A model generated the notes under the pieces. That model made no database searches and was not told the origin of the DNA. It saw only the letters and a list, made by a program, of their open reading frames with translations. The position numbers and the translations under genes are program-made. From assembly GCA_905182995.1 (NCBI GenBank), contig CAJJDP010000008.1, positions 80,506 to 144,505 of the forward strand: DNA of 64,000 nt, read 5' to 3'. This document shows, in pieces, positions 1-14,883 of the stretch (positions within the stretch are counted from its first letter, which is position 1; each line of letters begins with the position of its first letter). Source of the stretch: Paramecium octaurelia. Its lineage: Eukaryota > Ciliophora > Oligohymenophorea > Peniculida > Parameciidae.

Positions 1-1057
1 TTTAGATGCTCGCCCCGATTAATGGTCAACATGAACTTTGCAGGGAGACATCTGGACGTATTTATCAGGCGGACTAGCTGCCCTCTGAAAGGAAGTGTTG
101 ATGAGCTCAATACATAAAAGTTGATTTCCACTGCATCATCTTTGTTTAATTCAGGTATCACTTTTAAAGTGCACAAAAATCAAATAATAAGGCCTTCATC
201 GCAAATTATATTCAGATTCTCCTATTTTCTAAGACAGCTAAATTCAGTCGAGAAACTATAAATCTACAGATTCTTTAAATAGCTGCAGATGAATTCGGTT
301 AATAATTGTCTCATACGCAGCACATACTCGATTCAACAAAATTCAGGTTTGTTGCATATTAATAAATAATCCTTAGATTTTAAGCATGGTGGTTTGCACG
401 GTATTCAAAATAGAGTTTTGTATGATCATTAGTTCTGGAACAGACACTTTTATCTGGAATATCCTCCTAAAGCTGTTAAGAATTTATGATCGGAAAATTT
501 ATTCCATTTACCATTCAACAAGCAAATGAGTCATTAGGTCATCGATTTTCTTCAATTTTGTTCCTTCTTTATTTTTCATAGTGCCAGTGGAGGTTATAGG
601 TAGTATTAGGTATCTCCTCCAAAATATGTGAAGAATACTAAGACTTTGAAAATGTCATTTTCAGCTTAGAAGTGGTGATGAAGTGTATTTTAATCAGAAG
701 AGCACTAAATTCTTAAGCAAAGCTTCAACTACCAGAGTGTTCTTAGTCTCTAACCTCATTATTGTTATGGAAGGCATTTTCTTCATGCTTCTTTTAAGGC
801 ACTAGTACTTGAACCACTTTCTCTTAATTTTTATATTTTTCTCATACAACAAAAGAATCTATCTATTACTTCAAAGAATTGCATATTTTATTTTGAGTAT
901 CCCTACAGGCTCTAAGCAAGAAAATGATCATATTGTGCTCAGATACATTTGCCAATGGATCAACTTGATTCATTTAAAGTAAATATCTTATCTTTGTCTT
1001 CTAAATTACCAAGTTCAGAAATAGCATCGTAGTTATAATCATTAAAGGCTGATTTGA
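1..1057 (+). pseudogene. Unrecognised coding-like stretch, frame-broken and cut by the window edge
   Basis: With TAA/TAG as Gln, frame 1 is open from base 1 to a TGA near 487 and gives about 163 plausible residues (for example RHLDVFIRRTSCPL near the start). A second frame opens at the ATG at 488 (MIGKFIPFTIQQANES) and runs to about 791. A third runs from about 769 to 1057 and contains a hydrophobic stretch (HFLLIFIFFSYNKRIYLLL). No single frame covers all three pieces, so this looks like the end of a gene with shifts or unrecognised introns. The first 120 bases are clearly richer in GC than the rest. No family was recognised. Because only TGA stops translation, open frames of this size can arise by chance, so confidence is low. 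Confidence 0.3.
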
Positions 1058-2424
1058 TACCTGAATGTGGAATTCCTAAAAAGGAAGACCTCTTCAAAGA
1101 TCTATATTTATCAATATCAATTGTGATGATAATTGTGAATTAATTTAAGGTTTCCTTTTATAAAATGGTTGTTTACTAGGTCCTTTTTATTTAAGGAAAC
1201 TTCCATGAGTTAAAATAACCTGTAAAAATAATATTATTTTTGACCTAATTTTAGAGTATAACTCCAATTAAATTTAATAGAGCAATAGTTTGTTAAAGGT
1301 CGATTTTTATAATCAATTAAAAGATATAACTTTAGTGCAAATAAAATATAGGTTGCAAGCATCGTTGATTGTTGAAAAAATTTACAACTTTATTTTTCAT
1401 ATTTGATATTAGAGACTTTTTTATAATCTTTAATATATTGTTTAATAAATCCTCATAAATGAAACTCTTATAATAATGTAGATAATCAATTAGCTTTTGA
1501 TTAACAAATATACTCTTAAGCATTGAACTAGTTAGGTTAGAGTATCATTTTAAGAATGTTAGCAAATTGAAATTAAACACGTCATACTTAGATAAGGATA
1601 TAAAGGGTCTTCTAATCTCAAATTAGAGTTAGAAGGAGAATTTACCTGTGATAAGTTAAATCTTTAAACTCTTAAAATTATTTGATGAAATGAGTTTGTC
1701 TTCCTTTGGAAACTCTATGTTTGGCATAATTTATTGGCTTAAATTTGAGATTAAAGTAGCTCTTAGGTTAAAGGACACAAATAATGTAACGAAAGAATAA
1801 AAACGTGTAGAGTATTTGAAGGACAAATTCTAAAAAATAGAATGTTAAGAATAGGTAAAATTATCACAATTTTTAATTCAAAGTGATTTTATCTTAATAT
1901 TCATATCATAAATTTTATTGATTATCAAAATAATGAACTAAATATTAGAAATAAATTAAAAAAATGTCTTCATTAGTAACTTTAAGCAACTATGACATAT
2001 CAAAGTAATATCTCGTTTCCTGAAAATGATTCAATGCATTTCCTACTTCATTGTTTACTTTAGAATTCGAAATTATTAATTAAATTGGGATGATAATAAA
2101 TACCATTAAAATTGCAATTTAAATCAAAATAATTATTAATACTTTTTATTAAAAATATTTAATTTGAAATTGCAGATTATTCACATTTTTTATAGCCTTC
2201 ATAAAGCTCAGATTAAAAAGTTTCATTGGCAAAATTTACAGCGTCAACTTAGTAAAATATTCAAACCATTGCTTGTAATTTTATTGATCTATGTAATAGT
2301 TTAAAACAACTTTTTAAAAGTCAAGTTTTGGAAAATTATAGTACAATACAAGATCCAATTGATATCCACAATTTAAATCGATGTATTAATTTTGAATTAT
2401 ATAAATTATTTTAATCAATTAATT
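1058..2424. other. Intergenic, nothing recognised
   Basis: Very AT-rich. I see no convincing gene or RNA here. The frame of the downstream giant gene is open back to a TGA at 1993-1995, but residues before the ATG at 2425 do not resemble the paralogue. Confidence 0.4.
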
Positions 2425-5400
2425 ATGATCCTTGCTATGATTATAGAGTTTCTAAAATATTAATTTTCTCATGGGTATATGCTTGACTCAGTGGAATTAG
2501 ATAAATAAATTTAAACTTACAACTTTAAAGCAGACATGAATGAGTATAATATAGATACTTGTTTTGATTATGGATTGTGGAGTCGATATACTCCTCTCAG
2601 TAACATAAATCAACTTGGACTAGTGGGTATTTTTGATAGTAATTGTTTTCACCTTCACAGCGCCTTAGAATATTCAAATGAAAGGTTGAATTTCATATTT
2701 TATGATTGTGTTGATTATGACACAAAGACAATCTAAAGGAATATTTAATTTATTAGTGATGATAATAAGCTCTATAAATATGAAATTTCAATAGATAAGT
2801 AAGAATACGAATTTTATTGGCATTATTTTACAATTATTGTATGGCCATAATAAAAAAAAATGGAGCTAATATTAGTTTAATACCCTGTAATATTATTTTA
2901 AGAAACAATAAGTATTTCATTTCCATTTATTGACGTAAATTTAATATTGAGATTTGGGGGTGGATTAATTGTAAATGACTCAAAAGACCAGGTTCTATAA
3001 TTGGATACAAAGTAATTTTCATATTTACCAGGAATTATGTATTTGCATCCTTTAGGTATACAAGATGAGAAATTTGGTTTGAAGTTTGTTTATGCGGCAA
3101 TAGATTTATTCGATTACTCTTATACATCAATTTGCTTTTGCAGTATGAACACAAATATAAACTTATAAGATTAAGATATGTCTTGGTTAGATCATAATTT
3201 ATTCGCCTCCTAATAAAAGAATTGCGATTCTTTTGTTTTATCTACTTGGATTAAAATAGATAAAATATTTTTCGCTGATTAGGACTTTTTATACTAATTT
3301 ATAAAAATTTCAGCTAATTTTGAAAATACTTAGTTAACAAATGAAAATTTATCACCTTTTCAACTCTTTTATAAGATTTCTTCCTTATAGAATCAATTAA
3401 TATTTACCACATATAGCTTTACATTTCCATCAGTTTCAATAGATTTTATTAAAGAAAGTTTTTTAATTAAGAAAGAGTTTGATATATTAAATGAAATTAA
3501 TAGATGGCAATATTTGCTAGTTTATTTAAAGGAAAATGAAATGTCAATATCATTAACTTTTTATTAAGATTCTCAACAACATAACTATAAAGCCGATGTT
3601 TAAGTGAATTAATTTCATTTCATTCAATTTAAGCTACAATACGGAAACATTCTCCAATAGACTTCAAACTATTTAGACATAAAGATTAGAGATATGAAAT
3701 TTCTAAATTGTTTAGATACAGATATGCCTTTAAGAAAGTGTCATTATAGTTGCAAAGATTGTGATGGACCGACAAATAATGATTGCTTATCATGTTCAGA
3801 GTAATCTAAGAGGATTTATCTACCAGAATATAGATCCTGCATCTGCCCTTATGATTTGATTGACACTTAAGAATGCAAGGATTATGAAGATTTACATCTT
3901 TAATTATAGTCTAATGATGATTATGAATAAAAATGCCAATATGGATATTTTGAAGTAAAAGATACTTGCCTAAAATGGTAAATATAACACTATTTATAGT
4001 CCTTCAATTATAAAGCATAACTTGATCACTTGTTTAGAATGTATAGAAAATTCTTAAACTTGGAGTTTGGATCCTTATTGCTTTACTAATTTATATTTAG
4101 ATGACACAGGAAGCCCAGTATAGTATTTTGAGGATATTAGTAAGACTTATTACATATATGATGATGTTGATTTAAATACATGCCATTCTTGTTAGTCTGA
4201 ATTTATGAATGACATAGATTTCATTTATAATTTTTATGTATCCTTGAATCAAAAAGAGGTTCTTTTATTTTGCAATCAATAAACAACAACAAAGTGTATT
4301 TACTGTAATTTTATAAATTGCAATTAATGTGGAATTTCATTAACAGGAATTATTTGTTTGTATTGCAAGGGTCCAGGAGAAAAGATTGATGGACTTTGTA
4401 TCTTAACTCGACCAGGTTATAAGAAAGATAAGATTTGTCAGAGTCCTTATTATGTAACATCCCAAAAATAATGTGACTTATGCCCTATTGACAACTGTGT
4501 ATATTGTTTTGAATACTACAATAATGATCTTTCTAAAAGTACACTTTATAATGATTTTGCTACTTTTCCTATAAATGAATTTCATAAAATCGGTTGTGCT
4601 CTATGTAATTCTGGATATAGATTTGATTTTACAACCGAAAAATGCATTTATCAACAGCCATCCATTCAAAATTGTTTAAGATCATTTATAAACATGGATA
4701 GTTAGGAAGTTTGCACCTTATCTTAAGTTGAAGATTTTAAAATTGCTCCTGAAATTTTCAATTGTTAACACCATATTCCTAACTGTATCTAATGTCTATT
4801 AACTCCTCTGCAAGTTTTGATTTGCACACTCTGTGATCCCGGATATCAAACTGATTCAATGACCGGTCATTGTAAAATATGCGACATTGAACATGCAGTA
4901 ATATGTATGGAAACCAATTTAGGATTAGAAAATAGTTGGAATTAACTAATAAAAAGCTTTATACTACAATTCTTATCTGATAAGTATTATTACCCCTTTT
5001 CAGTTTCGTATGATACAATTACTGTGGCATTAAAGTGTAAGAATGGTTTTCAAACCTTCACGAAATCTCTTTCAGCATGTTTAGAATATTGTGATTCCAG
5101 TTGTTTAGAGTGCGTCGAAAATTAATAATAATATAGTTTTGTATGTGGAAAATGTTAACGAAATTATTATTAACAGCCTATACTAGTGGAAAACAAAGGT
5201 AAATGTCAAGTCTGTCCTCCATTGTGTGAAATTTGCAAACCTAGATCAACAATTGAAATTTAAGTATTTAATTGTCAATTATAATATAGACTATAAACTC
5301 TAATTATTAAATAACCGATTCTAATGCCATTTATACTTACCAATGCATCAAACCTGTTTCAAATCCAAATATAAGAATTAATCCCTAATTAAAGGTTGCA

Positions 5401-8400
5401 CAATATTGTTTTTAAGAAAATTGCAAATACAGCTTATTATATGAAGTAATTAAACTTGTTTTATTAGATCCTTTAAACAAGTAATTATGATGATATAGAC
5501 ACGTTCATTCCTATTTCTCCTAAGTATTTTGAAAATTAAGTAAATGTAGAATTTTGTAACCGAATTGGTCTACAAAAGTTAATCATACATCATAAACATT
5601 TAATAGAAAGCGATACTCCTAATTTAAACCAAATTCAACCAGATTTTTTACAGAATGAGTTTAAAAACAATATCTTTACTTTATAGCAAGTACATCTAAT
5701 TTATTAAGGCTATGATAAATCTGCAAATAATTATTTGCCTCTAGTATTAATATAGAACTTTGATAAAGTGGAGATTCTGAGAATGAATTTTATCATTACA
5801 AATGAATTTAAATTACATCTTCTTAATAACAATAATTTTATTGATGTGAAATTTATTGATATTATTATAACTCAAAAAGAACAGAGCGGGGCAAAATTAG
5901 CAATTACCTCGACTGGCTTTAAAAACTTTGAATTTTAGAATGTATCAATACAGAACTACGATGTATCAGATTCAATTGTATTTGATATGAAATTAGAATC
6001 AAAAGGGGAAGATGTTATTATTAATAATTTTTCAATTGTCAATTGCACAATCTTCAATTCAGTTATATTCAATTTTGCTAACAATACAAGAAAGATAATA
6101 ATGGAAAATTTAATATTGTAATCCTCTTAATTTGTTAATTCTAACTTTATAAATTTTACTCTCTTGCTATAGGATAATGTAGAGATAAGAATTAAAAATG
6201 TCTAAATTAACCATTGTAACTTTAATAACTTTAATTTTTTATATAGCTTCGGATCCTCTAAATTTGATATCCAAAATTTATCATTCCACTATAATACATT
6301 TTAAGAATCGACTTTTTTTATTATATTTTCATAAATTATGCTGAAGGATGTATTTTTAATGAATAACAAATTTACTAATGGGTCGTTTCTGATTGCTGAC
6401 TATTAATTAGCGCAATTTGTTTATTCATCAATAGAAAATATCATTGTAGGTCAAAATCAATTGGCCAATTTCAGTTTTTTAATATTATTTTCAAATTGCT
6501 AAACAAATAATGCCTGGAATTTAAAAAACTTTGTTTTTTTTGAGAATATTAAATCAAGTATTGTATAATAATTCCTATTCAACATTAGTTGCTAAACTTC
6601 ACTGTAAGTTTCTGGTTTAATCATCAAAAATTAAATTAGCTTTCCCTATTTTTATTTATTAGATATTTAAAGCATTCTAATCTCTAATGTAACTTATACT
6701 AATGATATTTAAAAGGAGAAGATACCTTCATCATTAAATTGTTTTCACGACAATTATGGTTAATATAATCCATAATTAATACAAATCTATGGTTTAGTCA
6801 ATGTAGAAATTAGATATGTCAATATTTCTAATCAATTTAGTATTGATTAATCCCTCATCTTAATATAAACAAATATATTCTTTTAGTCTGGTAAAATTGA
6901 GAAAATAGAAATCTCAGACATATGCTTTTTTGGTAACATTTTGTTAAAGAGAAGTCTTGGAAATTTTTTGTCGTAAATTACAATATACTCAGAAAAGTAA
7001 TAAGAAATAAGTTTAAGAAATGTCATTTTTAAAGAAAACTCCTAAAATTAATATATTGATGATCCAAATTTGTCTTCAACAACCCTTCTTTACATTAATT
7101 CTTAATAAAGTAATGTAATAATAACTAATATCTCATGCTTTAATAATGCTTTAACAAATTCATCTTCCTCTTTTATTTTCATTTCTGCTTATTCTATATA
7201 ATTTAATCAGGTGTATGTTTATGGTCATAATAAGTAAAGCTATTCAATTTGGACCAAATATTATGACCTAGTAATTTTAAGTATTGAATACTAGAATAAA
7301 ATAAATTTAGTAATATAACAGACATTTCCGATTAAAACCAAAGGTGGGGTTTTTTCATTAATTGCTACTAAATACACTCTTTTTGATGGTACTTTTCTTG
7401 ATATTTATGCTGAGAGTAGTAGTGTATTAGCACTAAAAACTTAAGGTTAAGGATAGGTAAGTTTGTAAAATGTTGAATTTGTTTCTGTTTAAACTACTTT
7501 TTCATAGATAGGAAACACAGATGGATGTCTTAGTATTTAGTCTCAAAACAGTCTATTATTACTTACCTTAACTAATATAACTTTTAATTCAGTCTAAAAT
7601 GTTTTATCATCATCAATATTGACAATTTACCCTTCTTTTAATTAGAATTACATTAAATTGGAAAATATAAAAGTAATAAATTGTTTTTCTTTGATGGATT
7701 AAATAATGAAGGTGGAATTTCAACACACCACTCCTAAGAAAAATTAAGTAATTATAAAAAATTTGATGGTGGAATAGAATGAGCCTAATTTTTTTAGCTA
7801 TCTTGAAAATTTAAGTCCTTTGACTTCTTTAGAAGTTAAGAAAATTGCAAATGATAATACTTTGATTTAATTTACTAGTTGCCAAATATCATTCACATCA
7901 ATTACAATAACTGGAATTTATAGTTCCTCCTTAATTAAGATTAGTGATTGTCCTATCATATTCCTATCAAATATATTTCTCCATAACATTAAATTGTTGA
8001 ATTTTTTTAATTTGCTCTACATTGGGTAAATTTCTTCGATAACTAATACTGTTATAATATTTGACATTATTATTTAAACTTTGGATTATTATTAGGTAAA
8101 TAATCAGTCTATAGCCGAATAATCTAATTTTGCTATTAAATTTTAAAAGTAATTCTGCTATCAGGATAGTTCATGGACAGATTAGGTTTATACGTCAAAT
8201 ACCCTAAACGTCAAATCCTTCTTAAGTGATTTATAAGCAGTTTCATTGGAAGTAGGATCACTGTTCTACTATAACAGCATCTCTCATAAGAATTTATTAT
8301 CAATCTCTTAAATTTAAATTATGAATGTAGAGTGTAAATAATGCTTAAATGGATTAATTTATTTTGATTTAACTGATTTCTTAAGAATATTTATTTAAGA

Positions 8401-11098
8401 AGTATTTTGTTATTCAAATAATATACTTAATTCTGGATGCTTTGTTGTGAAATCACAGATTAATCAAAGTAATTTATTAACTATAAAATAATCCGAGTTT
8501 ATTTTGAATAAAGGCTAAAATGGAGTGGCGATTAATGCTTAGAATTTGAGAATTGTTATGAACAAATGTAGATTTTTTAATAATTCAGCTTCGAATTTTG
8601 GAGGAGCTATATACCTATTGTAGAACAATGAATACTTTCTTTTCAATCAAACTTTAATTTCTAACAATAAAGCCAAGGAAGCAGGCGGCCTATATCTTTA
8701 AGGGAATAGCAGTTTAAATTAATCAAATTTTATTAATTCTCTCTTATCCTTAAATAAAGCTGATCTGTACTCTAATAATCTTTAAGCCATTCCAGTTAGT
8801 CTAGAATTATCTATAAATCAAGTTTAAATGTATTCAATCTAAAACAATATTTCTGAAAAATAGTTAGCTTTAAAACCCTATAAAATGATTGAGTAAGGTT
8901 AAATAATTTTAGCAAAATAATTAAAACTACCCAGCAACCAAAAGATAATCAATTACAAAATTTATAATACAGTTTAATTAAAATTTGTGGATTATTTAAC
9001 AGAATTTTCATTATCTTTGAGGAATATCTTTAATGAATAACTTCCAAATATTATTAATCATACTTGCGAAATTCACCAATAAGACTTTGAATAAAATTAA
9101 CCTACTAAATTAATTAGTTCATTATCATTTAATCCAAATACAAATAATTTTGATCTCGGATCTTTGTCATTAAGCATTGATCCTTATTAATAAAAAGGTG
9201 AGATTAATCGAATTTTAATTTTTTGTTAATCTTAATATTAAAAGTTATCATTATCATATAATTTTGTTGTATAACCATTAAAATGTTAACTAGGAGAATT
9301 TTATGTTGATTTTGGTTGCTAACTATGTGAACCAAATTAAGGATTTTATTCCGTATCATATAATACTACAAAGTGTTCTATTTTTGATCCAACTAAATTT
9401 GTATCAATTACATCAAATTTAATTAATCTCAAAAAAGGCTATTGGAGACCAACTTTTGAATCAGATATTATTGAATATTGTTTTAAAAATGAACAGCACT
9501 GCATAGGGGGATGGTTGGTCGGGAATTTAATATGCAATATTGGATATTTGGGAGGCTTATGTGAAGAATGTGACAAATATAACATAAGAGGACAAGGAGA
9601 ATATTTTAAATAGAACTAATAAACTATTTGTTAAATTTGCGGTGAATATTCACAAACTTTAGCTCCATTTATTCTAACTTCAACATGGTAAAAAAATATA
9701 TTTATTCTTAGGGCCATCTTGTCTATTCTACTCACTCTGAAGAGCATTAACAATTCAAATAAACTATTTTAGTCATTAAAGCTAAGGTAAAAGTTTGCAA
9801 AAATCCTTTTTAAACTCAATCAAGGTATCAATAAATCATATTTTAAGATCATGAAAGTATACAAATTAAACTCTTTTTAAACTATTTATGGATATTTTCT
9901 GCTATATTTACTTTTAACATCAATTTTGCATTTTCTTTCGGCTTCATTAATTCAACTAGCAATCCTTCTTATTTCATGGCTAATACGCTTGATTGCTATT
10001 TATCATAGTTCTCAAAATATGAATTAATATACATTAGGATACTAGCCATGATAATACTACTTGGATGTTAGTTATTGCTAATTTACATTGGATTTAAAAT
10101 TCATGCCATGATTACAAAATGCAAGCTCGACTCCAGCATTTTTTCGATAACGATTGTCTATTTATATGTGTCGAATTATGCTGCTTTATTAACATAGTAT
10201 TATTAATATTAAATTTAGATTTTGTTCAGTTTTAGCCAAAAGAACAATATCCAAAATTGATTATATCCAAGGAGATTTAACCCTTCTCTATGGATCCTAA
10301 TCTCATTACTTATGGACTTTTAGTTTCATTTTACCAGGATTGGGCTTGATTGGATTTTTTTTCCCCTTCGCTGTATTTTTCTTCTTGTACCTTAAAAGAG
10401 GCGAACTAGATTAAATCCAGTTTAGAAAGCATCTTTGTTATCTCTTCAATGAATATAATGATAATAATTATTTTTGGGAATGGATTAAACTATGGAAAAA
10501 AAGCATTTTCATTTTTATAATGATATATTTTGAATCTGACATAAATTTGAAGGCTTCTTTATTAGGGCTATGCTTATTAAGTTATCAATTATTAGCCATG
10601 AGAAACAAACCATTCATTATTGAAAGTTTTAATGCTCTAGATATATAAGCAGGATAAATCTGTTTAATTTCACTATTTTTAGCAGCCGTTAAATATATAA
10701 GTGAATAGAAAAATAATAGCGTTTCAGCAATAATTTTATAATTATTGATTATATTGCTGTGCATAAAATTATGCTATCCATTTCTCTCTAATATTACTAA
10801 GGTTTATATCAAAAAATATAAAATGACCTTAATTATTTTATTTCATAAGATCTTCAATTTTATTAAGAAGAATTCAGCCATCACTCTATATTTAGGCAAT
10901 AAAATAAATTAATAAAAGTAACGTGAATAAACTCTGAGAAGAAACTTTAACAAATTGCATTAGTATCTTATGACAATTTCCAAAAACTAAACCGACTTTT
11001 AAAAAAAGTATTTGATCTTTAAAATTATATAGATCCTTGCTTACTTTAGTAACTTCTTAAAGCTAGATAAAATTTTGATTGAAATGAGCAAATAATGA
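2425..11098 (+). CDS. Giant multi-domain membrane protein with Cys-rich and beta-helix-like regions (intact copy)
   Basis: After removing introns 3978-3999, 9825-9847 and 10197-10218, one frame runs about 2868 codons to TGA 11096-11098 with no internal TGA. The start at 2425 is chosen because the distance to the first conserved Cys (46 residues) matches the paralogue at 21002. Its N-terminus is only weakly hydrophobic. Seen in order: a conserved ectodomain (GLWSRYTPLSN), a Cys-rich region about residues 438-930 with many CxxC pairs, about 1200 residues of short Asn/Ser/Ile-rich strands that look like a parallel beta-helix, a conserved Cys cluster near 2280-2380 (GYLGGLCEECDKYNIRG), then several membrane helices and a basic tail. 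Known: ciliates carry families of very large surface proteins of this style. Function is unknown; surface sensing or adhesion is inference. The second intron ends AAG rather than TAG. A convergent gene starts 220 bases downstream. Confidence 0.85.
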
Positions 11099-11318
11099 GA
11101 TATATAGATGATGTTTTTTAATTATAATAAAAATAAAAAAAGTTAGTGAGAAAAACATTTAATCGTATCGTCATTCTTATTTCTTCTTGAATTGCAAGCC
11201 TAAAAATTATATTAGAATTTTCAGCTAAATTAGATAAATGTAGCTTTTGTAGCCAAACAAAATTTATCTTTATAATCTCAGTTAAAAGTTTCTTTAATTA
11301 AATTATATAATTTTATTT

Positions 11319-13320
11319 TCAATGTTCTTAATGACTCTCTTGAATTTTTTCAAGTTTACTTAAATTGACTTCTACCCATTCACCAACTTTATTCCCATTT
11401 TCATATTCTCCTTTATAAATAATTTAAGATAAATTGTTGAAATATTTGGCTATCTCTATCCACTAACCAATTTTAAAACCATTAGCTTCCTCATCAAACA
11501 TTCCACCACCACTAAATATAAGTCATGTTAAATATTACATTTAATTTCCCTAATGTTGAATTATCTATTTACCATACCTTTTACCAAATTTGTATTCGCC
11601 ATAAATTATTATTTATGAATCTCTTGAATATTTATTTCCCTACTCTATCCATTATCCAATCTTAAAACCATTACCTATTTCATCGTAAGTTCCTCCTCCA
11701 CTTCAATTATATAGTAAATATTTACATCTAGTTATTCAGTTTAGTACGATCATCTCTATACCAAATATCCCATCTTCCTACCTTGTAACCGTTTTTATAT
11801 TCACCACTAAAATATACTTAAGAATCATTATTGAACTCTTCACTAAGCTCAACCCAACTTCCGGTTTTTAATCCATTTCCTTCACCGTCGTATTATCCAC
11901 CACCCCTATTGATTTATCTTTGATTAATATTATACAATTCTTGAAAATTAATCATTCCATAATCCTTATATAATATATCCCACTTATTGACTTTTTTACC
12001 ATGTTTATATTCCCCACAGTAAGTAACTTAAGAGTCATATCTAAAATTATCACATAGAGCAACCCACTTTCCAATCTTAATTCCTCCAAATTCTATATCA
12101 TATGAACCACCACCACTAATCTTATTGAATATAATTTACATCAATTATTTATTCTTTGAAATATAATCAGTAAACCAAATATCCCATCTGCCAATTTTCT
12201 TACCATTTTAATACTTACCAACGTAAGTAACTTAGGAACATGTTTCAAAATCTTCACTTAACTCAATCCACTCTCCATTCTTAATATCAGCATCTCCTTC
12301 TTTATATATTCCACCACCACTTAAATAAATACATTCGAATATTACATTTAATTTCCTTCATATTTAATATCCCATCTACCAACTTTTTAACCATTATTGT
12401 ATTCACCAATAGAAATCACCTGCTAATCTTTCCAAAATCTTTCACTCAATTCAATCCATTTTCCTATCTTTATTCCATTACTTCCCTAATCATAATATCC
12501 ACCAGCTCTAAATTTTTTATTTAAATCTACTTACATTTTTTATAAAGGTGTCGAATAATTATATCTGAAATAAGTGTCCCATTTACCAACTTTATTACTG
12601 CCTTTATACTCACCTATATAAGTGACTTAAGAATCACAGCTAAATCTATCACTCAATTCAATCCACTTCCCAATTTTCATCCCACCTACTTACTAATCAT
12701 ACTCTCCGCCCCCACTATTAGTGTGTTCATTAATAAATGTTGTACATCTTTTAATCAATTTATGAATTATAATCCTTATACCAAATTTCCCAATTTCCAA
12801 TCTTTTTATTTTAATGATATTCACCCTTATAAGTAACTTAGGAATACTCTTGGAATCTATCATTCAATTCAACCCACTTTCCTTTCTTAATGTTGGCTTT
12901 CCCGTATTCATAAATACCACCACCACTAAAAATTTATCTAACTTAATCTTACATTTATTAAAATGGCATGATGTCATTAAATCTATATTCAATATCCCAT
13001 TTTCCAACTTTATTACCATTTTCATATTGGCCGCTAAAAATTATTTAAGATTTTTCGTGAAATCCATCGCTCAACTCAATCCATCTTCCTGTTTTTAGAC
13101 CTTAACCCTCATAAAGCCCTCCTCCACTAAACTTCCAAAATATAATTACATAATTTAATTCCTAAAAATAAACTTCCAATGTCCAATTCTTGTATCTTTA
13201 TCGTAATGTCCTACTTCAAATGCATTTTTGCCACTAATTATTATTTACTTAAATCATACTCCCAAAAATTGTTGCTTATATCAATCCACTTTCCATCCTT
13301 TTATCCTTATTAATTGCATA
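11319..13320 (-). repeat. Tandem MORN-like repeat block, ten units
   Basis: Units of roughly 60 codons share GGG-Y-D, KIGKWIELS, SQVTY-GEYKNG and KVG-WDI. From the second unit on, the DNA period equals coding unit plus one intron of 23-31 nt, so exon and repeat boundaries coincide. The first unit is the most divergent and is interrupted by intron 13234-13259. Confidence 0.75.
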
Positions 13321-14233
13321 CACCTCCTCCTACTTATTCTTACTTCCAATATATGTTCCATTATTTGAAATTTTATCCATATAACTCAGGAGATTCTCTA
13401 AAATTTAAGTATTTTATTTATTCTAAATTATTTAATACTACTTCATTTTCCTAAAATTCCTTATATTAATATCTAAAATCGTATTATAAAGTCTTACTTT
13501 CTAATTATTTCGCCATCGCTAAGATAATTTTAATCACCATTACTTTATATTATCATTTTTAAATTAGTTTTCTCTAATTGATCTTTAACTTTCTTTAAAC
13601 CCTCTAATTCATATATTCTTTAATTTATTTTGTTATTTGTTCTTAAAATATTGAGAAATCTTACAAATTCTTGGAAATTAATTCAAGTAGGTGATTTATT
13701 TTACCAATATTCAAGGTTTGCCTTTCAATTGTATGTATAACTTTTTTGGTTTAAGATATTGCTTGTTATTTTGTTTAGATCCATTCCTCAAAAATATTGC
13801 CATCTAAAAATCTTATAAGAAAATCTAATTCCAAGGGAGAGCACTCTAATAGATTTTAATTATATTAATTGAGCTTAAGAAATCTCTCATCCTCCATTTT
13901 ACAAGTTTTTGAGATCATATTAATATATTCTCTCATTTTAGAAATAAGTAAAGCAATTTATTCTTAAATTGCATCAAGTTTATCAAGAAATTCTATAAAA
14001 ATTTATTTGCATTCAGTTTAGCCTATTTTTTCAACTAAATTGTGTTGACTTGATTTTTAAAAGAGTTTTTCAACTAAATTTTCCTTTTCTAACACCTAAT
14101 CTTAAGGAATGTTGAATTATTAAATGCATTCAATGCATACCTTTGTTGGGAATTTAAAGTTTGGTCTGGCTCTTAAAACACCACAAAAAGAGACATTTGA
14201 ATGATTTTTACAGAAGTTGTTAATTAAATTCAT
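11319..14233 (-). CDS. Zinc-box, coiled-coil and MORN-like repeat protein, one frameshift
   Basis: ATG at 14233, TGA at 11321-11319. The N-terminus has a Cys/His box (FCKNHSNVSFCG ... KVCIEC), then a long helical, coiled-coil-like region, then ten units of about 60 residues of the type GGG-Y-D ... KIGKWIELSD ... GEYKNG-KVGRWDI. Introns seen: 13473-13497, 13234-13259, 13127-13149, 12926-12952, 12715-12745, 12508-12534, 12320-12345, 12116-12139, 11906-11935, 11701-11725 and 11512-11538. From the second repeat on, each unit begins just after an intron. Two introns (12320-12345, 11701-11725) end AAG. A one-base shift is needed near 13673-13680 to join the N-terminal part to the conserved segment RFLNILRTNNKINQRIYELE. 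This may be decay or a sequencing error. MORN-like repeats often bind membranes or scaffolds, but the role here is unknown. A truncated relative lies at 60.9-61.8 kb. Confidence 0.75.
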
Positions 14234-14883
14234 TTATATATTATGATAGGTTCCCAATGAAAAATTAATAAACAAAAATAGGAATACCCAAATAAGTACG
14301 CTTGGCAAATCTTAATTTTAAGATACAACTTGATTTTGTATTTAGAATGTGGTTAATTTAGATGATCCATGCTTTACTCTGTTATTGCTTCTGATTCAAT
14401 TAGTTCCAAAATTAAATAAGAAATTTCAAAGTGGAAAAAAGAGATGTCTATATTATTTTTTATTTATTTAAATTAAAATAATCTTCCAATAGTTAATAGC
14501 TAAGTTGTATTTTATATAATTGGTGTGCAATATTAATCCATAGTAAAAGTTTGAATAAAAATATAAGAAATAATAAATTGAGAATAAGTTTCTAAACTGA
14601 GTAAAATTGATTGAATCTAGACAAGAAGTTAGACTAATAGAATAGCCTAATTTCAAAATCTAAATGTTATAAAATTTTATAATCTATTTGAAAATTAATA
14701 TAAATTTAAACTAATTATTAATTAAATGCTAATATTATTGTTCATAATATCAAATTTTATTAGATATCTCATCTTTAAGCTTTTATATAATTGATAATAT
14801 CTATTTAGGAGTATCCTATTTCTATCATATAATATTTAGCCATTGCTAATCTATTCACTTAAAATAAAGAAAGAACTAAGGTT
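14234..14883. other. Spacer between two minus-strand genes
   Basis: Holds the presumed promoter of the MORN-like gene and the 3' flank of the TPR gene. No recognisable element seen beyond AT-rich sequence. Confidence 0.4.

Noticed and set aside
12814..13098. Plus-strand 94-codon ORF
   Set aside because: It lies antisense within the minus-strand MORN-like repeat gene, whose introns and repeats explain the sequence.
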